64,000 nt of DNA from NCBI GenBank assembly GCA_036267155.1, contig DATAWP010000022.1, positions 49,887-113,886 of the forward strand. The letters run 5' to 3'. Within the stretch, counting starts at the first letter, position 1. Each line of letters opens with the position of its first letter. The notes beneath the pieces are model-generated. The model did not search any database and was not told the DNA's origin. It was given only the letters and a program-made list of their open reading frames with translations. The DNA comes from PALSA-1353 sp036267155 (lineage in GTDB: Bacteria > Planctomycetota > Phycisphaerae > Tepidisphaerales > Tepidisphaeraceae). The translations under genes were made by a program, and so were the position numbers. Shown here in pieces: positions 60,535-64,000 of this stretch.

Positions 60535-61218
60535 ATGACGCTCGCCACACCAAAATCTCGAAGATCGTGGTCCGCAGACCGGATCGAAGAAGTGTTGGAT
60601 CTCGCCCAGCGCCTCCAGGGCCGCCCCATTCCCGACCTGCGCCTGACCGAATCGCAATTCGAGAAAGAATTCGCAGACATCAAAGCCGAATGGGTGGATG
60701 GACAAGTTATTATCATGGCGCCAGTCTGCCGCGAGCATGCGGATTTGAACGGGTGGCTTTTTCGGTTGCTCTCCGAATTTGTCGAACATCACGATTTGGG
60801 CTCGGTCCTTGGGCTGGAATTCCCGATGCGAGTGGTTCCCATCCGCACATGGCGATGCCCCGACATCATGTTCGTAGGCACGGCAAAGCTCTCCAGACTT
60901 CATCCAACTTATCTCGCTGGCGGGCCGGATCTGGTCATGGAAATCGTCTCCCCGGACGGCGAAGCCCGCGACTGGCGCGATAAATACAATGAATACGAAT
61001 CCACCGGCGTACGAGAATACTGGGTGGTCGATCCATTATCGAAGCGCGTAGACGCGTACGCTTTGAGCCGATCAAAGCACTACTCGCAAATCCAGCCGGA
61101 CGATGAAGGCCGCATCTATTCCAAGACCCTGCGCGGCCTGCACATTCGCCCTGATTGGCTCTGGCACTCCCCGCTGCCGAAGCTCAGCGGCGTATTGAAG
61201 GAACTGAAACTCCGATAG
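60535..61218 (+). CDS. Uma2-family protein (DUF820)
   Basis: A 227-residue Uma2 protein with 'KAEWVDGQVIIMAPV', 'RCPDIMFVG' and 'VMEIVSPDGEARDWRDKYNEYESTGV' region (core residues Glu, Asp, Glu and Lys), ending in a hydrophobic-aromatic tail. The ATG lies 16 bases after nuoF, so it may be co-transcribed, but nothing ties it to complex I. Confidence 0.87.
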   Translation: MTLATPKSRRSWSADRIEEVLDLAQRLQGRPIPDLRLTESQFEKEFADIKAEWVDGQVIIMAPVCREHADLNGWLFRLLSEFVEHHDLGSVLGLEFPMRVVPIRTWRCPDIMFVGTAKLSRLHPTYLAGGPDLVMEIVSPDGEARDWRDKYNEYESTGVREYWVVDPLSKRVDAYALSRSKHYSQIQPDDEGRIYSKTLRGLHIRPDWLWHSPLPKLSGVLKELKLR

Positions 61219-61665
61219 AATCCCGCCAGGGGCCACGCGGGCGATGCGCGACATGTCCGGAGGATGATACGGATAGAATGTAACTGTTTACCGCAAAACG
61301 GAATCACTGCATCTGGACAATTTTCGGCGTGCGGCGGATCAGATTTTTTTCGGTTGCCATTTTGGTGACGGCCGAATGCACCGGCTCGCATGTCAGCAGT
61401 CGCTGCCGCCGCTCGATCCGTGGGCCGGCCGGAAAATATTCCAGGCGTCAAAAAATGGATTATTCGCGCCGAACGGCAAGCAAAAGCGTTGGAGTGGGCA
61501 TCCGCTCGATTTGCGTCCAACCACGGTTCGCCCGCCTTCAAACCAAAGAAATAATCCTGCCTTTTTCCGTGGCCGCGGGGTAACATGGCCGCGAACGAGA
61601 CGTGTCCGAGCAGAATTCATCATGACCCGGCTCAGGCCGGGTTCGGAGAAAAGGAGAATATTGCA
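61219..61665. other. Intergenic region upstream of the PEP-CTERM gene
   Basis: 447 bases without a convincing gene; short open frames lack start signals or recognisable sequence. A 7-bp GC hairpin with tetraloop (61625-61631 with 61636-61642) sits just upstream of the AAGGAG ribosome-binding site of the PEP-CTERM gene and could influence its translation. No promoter assigned. Confidence 0.5.
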
Positions 61666-62322
61666 ATGGGCTTTAATCCGATTCGTGCATTGTTTGCGGA
61701 TTCAGAAAGTCATACTGGGCGGCGTTGCCCCGGCATCGTCTGGGCGGCGGGGCTGCTGGCGCTGGCTGGAAGCGCCATTCCTGCCAGGGCGGACCTGGTC
61801 TTTGAGGCGGTGGATTCCTCGGCATTGGCCGGAGGGACCGGCAACTTCGACATCATCCTGGCCGACACCGGCGGCACATTCAGCGTCAGCGCGTTCACCG
61901 TCGAACCGACCGTACCCGACACGTCGCCGGTCCAGTTCACCGGCGTGACTACCAACACGACCACCGATCCTTACATCTTCGGCACGGATCAATTGCCGCC
62001 GCTCTCCTACAACACTTTCCCCACGACGGACCTCATCGCGCTGGACGCCGACTTCACCGGCGTGGAATACGTCACCCTCAACTCCGGCCAGGCCCTCGGC
62101 CTGGCCAACGTCACCTACGAAGTCGCCCCCGGCGCCAGCGCCGGTCCGGTCACCATATCATTCGCAAGTGACGGTACGTCTCTTTCAGATGTGATCGGCA
62201 ACGCCATCCCCTTCACCGCCCCCGACGGCACGATCACCGTCGTCGTGCCCGAGCCGGCCTCGCGGGGACTTTTGACTGGACTTGCAGGATCGCTGCTGTT
62301 GCGCCGAAGGGCAAAGAAGTGA
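61666..62322 (+). CDS. PEP-CTERM sorting-signal protein
   Basis: A 218-residue exported protein. After a signal segment ending near 'SAIPARA' (about residue 41) comes a beta-rich Thr/Asp-rich body ('GTGNFDIILADTGGTFSVSAF'), then the C-terminal sorting signal 'VPEPASRGLLTGLAGSLLLRRRAKK': PEP motif, hydrophobic helix and basic end. The exosortase at 3861-5387 would recognise and process it. Function of the body is unknown. ATG 61666 has AAGGAG eight bases upstream; an upstream ATG at 61585 would spoil the signal. Confidence 0.9.
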   Translation: MGFNPIRALFADSESHTGRRCPGIVWAAGLLALAGSAIPARADLVFEAVDSSALAGGTGNFDIILADTGGTFSVSAFTVEPTVPDTSPVQFTGVTTNTTTDPYIFGTDQLPPLSYNTFPTTDLIALDADFTGVEYVTLNSGQALGLANVTYEVAPGASAGPVTISFASDGTSLSDVIGNAIPFTAPDGTITVVVPEPASRGLLTGLAGSLLLRRRAKK

Positions 62323-62390
62323 TGGCACGGGGGACAATCTTGTCGTGGCAACGAATCATACATTAAAGCTGAGCATCTATATCTGGTGAA

Positions 62391-63731
62391 TCACTTCGCC
62401 TTGGCCACTTCAACCGCGAACGCATAGGACGGCCCGAACATATTCGAGCGGAAGATGATCCACTTCATATCCGGCGTGAAATTCACGTTCGGCTCAAGGT
62501 GATAATTGTGCTTGGACATGTTCACCAGGCGTTCCACGTCGAAGTGGCCGGGCTGGATCAGATGACTCGAATCATAAACTCCCGCGGCCAGATTCCGCGC
62601 GAGATGTGGACGAAAAAGAAAAATCCACTTCGACCCGTTGCCGCCGTCGCCGGCGAAAAGAGAGCCGTCTTTCGAGACATTGACGTGGATTGATCCTGTG
62701 TCCGGCGGGCGCAGGTACCAGGTTTGCCGATGCGTATCGAGACCGTATCCCGCGATCCAACTGGTTGAGCCGTCGCCACGCGGATAGTAAAGCTGATACC
62801 AGATCGTTCGCCCGTCGGCCGCCCAGAACTCGTGGCCCCAGATTTCGTTGATCATCGTGCGCCGGTGGACGTTGAACAGGCCCGTCCCATCGGTATGGAT
62901 CGTCCAGACCCGATCGTTGTTCTGCCAGGGGCCTTCGTGGCAGAACATGAGCAGGCTTGGATCGGTCGGCGAGAACTGGAAATGATTGTCCCAGTCGTTG
63001 CTTGGATTGAACGTCTTGATTTCGCCGGTCCCGGCGTCCATCGTCACCAGGGCCATGGGCAGATGCTGCGCCCAGCGCGCATAGAGATTGATGCGCTGGC
63101 CGCGCGGCGCGGTGACCGGCTTTGTCGTCGCTCCACCGCGGCCATCGAGATAGGTGATCGCTCCGGCCAGCAGCGTCTCGTCGCAATTGACCGTGCCGAT
63201 ATTCACGCCGGTTGGCAGCGCTCCGATTTCGCGCTGCCTTTTGGTGACCGGATCGATCCACCAGACGGATCGCTCGGCCGACGCCGGATCGGCCGAATCG
63301 CGAAGAACGGTTTTCGTGAAATAAATCCGTCCGGTCTTGCGGCCGACGACGATCATGCTGATGCGAGCGCCGGTATTGCCTTGCGTGAACTGCGAGGTGT
63401 CGCCGGCGAGAATCCGCTCGATTTTCCTCGTCCCCAGATCGACCTGATAGATTCCCGTGGGCGAAGTGAACGTGAGTTTTTTCCCATCGGGCGAAAAGGC
63501 GTTCTGATGGAAATAGAGGCTCGTGCTGCCCGGCTCATCACTCAGGCGAACGACGCGATGGCCGGTATCTTTGTCGATCCATTCCTTCGGCGGCGGCTGG
63601 CCGTTGGACTGCACGGCAAACGACGCGCCGGTGCTCGGATCGTTTCCAGTCGCCGGCTGGGTTTGCTGGCCGACCGCAACGCCGCAAAGAGATGCGACAA
63701 TCAGACCGAGCCGCACGAAAATGTTTTGCAC
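62391..63731 (-). CDS. Family 22 oligogalacturonate lyase
   Basis: A 446-residue exported seven-bladed propeller enzyme that cuts short pectin fragments to unsaturated uronates. Recognised by 'WIDKDTGHRVVRLSDEPGSTSLYFHQNAFSPDG' region (seen as 'DTGHRVVRLS' and 'SLYFHQNAF'), a middle 'GHEFWAADGRTIWYQ' and the C-terminal 'MSKHNYHLEPNVNFTPD', which carries the Mn-binding histidines. Signal peptide follows the GTG start at 63731 (AAAGGAG eight bases upstream), then 'TQPATGND'. Its product is the substrate of KduI at 43013. A longer start at 63848 is unlikely. No gene is seen from 63732 to the window end. Confidence 0.88.
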   Translation of the reverse strand: MQNIFVRLGLIVASLCGVAVGQQTQPATGNDPSTGASFAVQSNGQPPPKEWIDKDTGHRVVRLSDEPGSTSLYFHQNAFSPDGKKLTFTSPTGIYQVDLGTRKIERILAGDTSQFTQGNTGARISMIVVGRKTGRIYFTKTVLRDSADPASAERSVWWIDPVTKRQREIGALPTGVNIGTVNCDETLLAGAITYLDGRGGATTKPVTAPRGQRINLYARWAQHLPMALVTMDAGTGEIKTFNPSNDWDNHFQFSPTDPSLLMFCHEGPWQNNDRVWTIHTDGTGLFNVHRRTMINEIWGHEFWAADGRTIWYQLYYPRGDGSTSWIAGYGLDTHRQTWYLRPPDTGSIHVNVSKDGSLFAGDGGNGSKWIFLFRPHLARNLAAGVYDSSHLIQPGHFDVERLVNMSKHNYHLEPNVNFTPDMKWIIFRSNMFGPSYAFAVEVAKAK

Positions 63732-64000
63732 GACAATTCTCCTTTGCCCGAGTTGGCCCGCGCGCCCTCCATGCACCCGGCATAGTCGCCAATTTAGTTC
63801 AGGACCGCTCAGGACAATAAGATAGAAAATGATCGTCGCCAGAGCCATCCCCGGCTTTCCATAATAGCGCGCCCGAAACTGGATGTTTCTATCAAAGCTG
63901 GACGCGGGTTGAGCGCAGGGAAGAAGCCGGACCTTGATTTGGCCCGGCGTTTTGTCGCGGTTCGAATGTCGTTCGAACGACCCTTAATCGGCCGTCAAAC

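Noticed and set aside
1..64000. CRISPR arrays, prophage or insertion-sequence transposases
   Set aside because: No regularly spaced repeats with unique spacers, and no transposase, integrase or phage structural gene was recognised.

Overview
The window looks like chromosomal DNA of a high-GC planctomycete, most likely of the class Phycisphaerae. The evidence is an exosortase with an EpsI-like partner and a matching PEP-CTERM protein, several exported proteins with a TQP or TRP motif just after the signal peptide, a large TPR protein, Uma2 proteins, a B12-binding radical SAM protein and a split respiratory complex I cluster. This is inference from gene content; no rRNA gene is present to confirm it.

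Region 1 (1-11 kb): cell surface and exopolysaccharide. A minus-strand set encodes a giant TPR membrane protein (cut by the window edge), an EpsI-like protein, an exosortase and a Wza-type export lipoprotein. A B12/radical SAM protein, a family 2 glycosyltransferase and a sulfotransferase follow. The likely exosortase substrate is a PEP-CTERM protein at 61.7 kb.

Region 2 (11-19 kb): SppA peptidase, an old yellow enzyme, an aldo/keto reductase, a methyltransferase, a decayed 3' copy of the aldo/keto reductase and a double aspartyl-protease/PDZ protein.

Region 3 (19-27 kb): the rod-shape cluster mreB-mreC-mreD-mrdA-(membrane protein)-rodA on the minus strand, with a PIN toxin-antitoxin pair lying inside it on the opposite strand.

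Region 4 (27-33 kb): an O-methyltransferase, a small stand-alone proteasome/HslV-like Ntn-hydrolase candidate (the most unusual gene here), a reduced PqiA/PqiB pair, a truncated sigma-factor gene ending in a palindromic repeat, galE with a coupled 28-residue membrane peptide, a protein made of four HNH-associated repeats, and truB, whose start lies inside a second copy of the repeat family.

Region 5 (33-50 kb): a tripartite RND efflux pump and pectin/hexuronate use (GH105, a deleted CE15 esterase remnant, kduD, an ExuT-type transporter, kduI; a PL22 oligogalacturonate lyase sits at 62.4-63.7 kb). Oligogalacturonides would be cut by PL22 and GH105, imported by the transporter and converted by KduI and KduD. 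tRNA-Asn with a degenerate copy upstream, DinB, another aldo/keto reductase and a 1398-residue GH2/beta-propeller fusion lipoprotein complete it.

Region 6 (50-64 kb): a SirB1-like protein, an alpha/beta hydrolase, Uma2, a ferredoxin-NADP reductase-like flavoprotein, parB flanked by two parS sites without parA, then nuoD, nuoE and nuoF separated by vapBC and small genes, a second Uma2, the PEP-CTERM protein and PL22.
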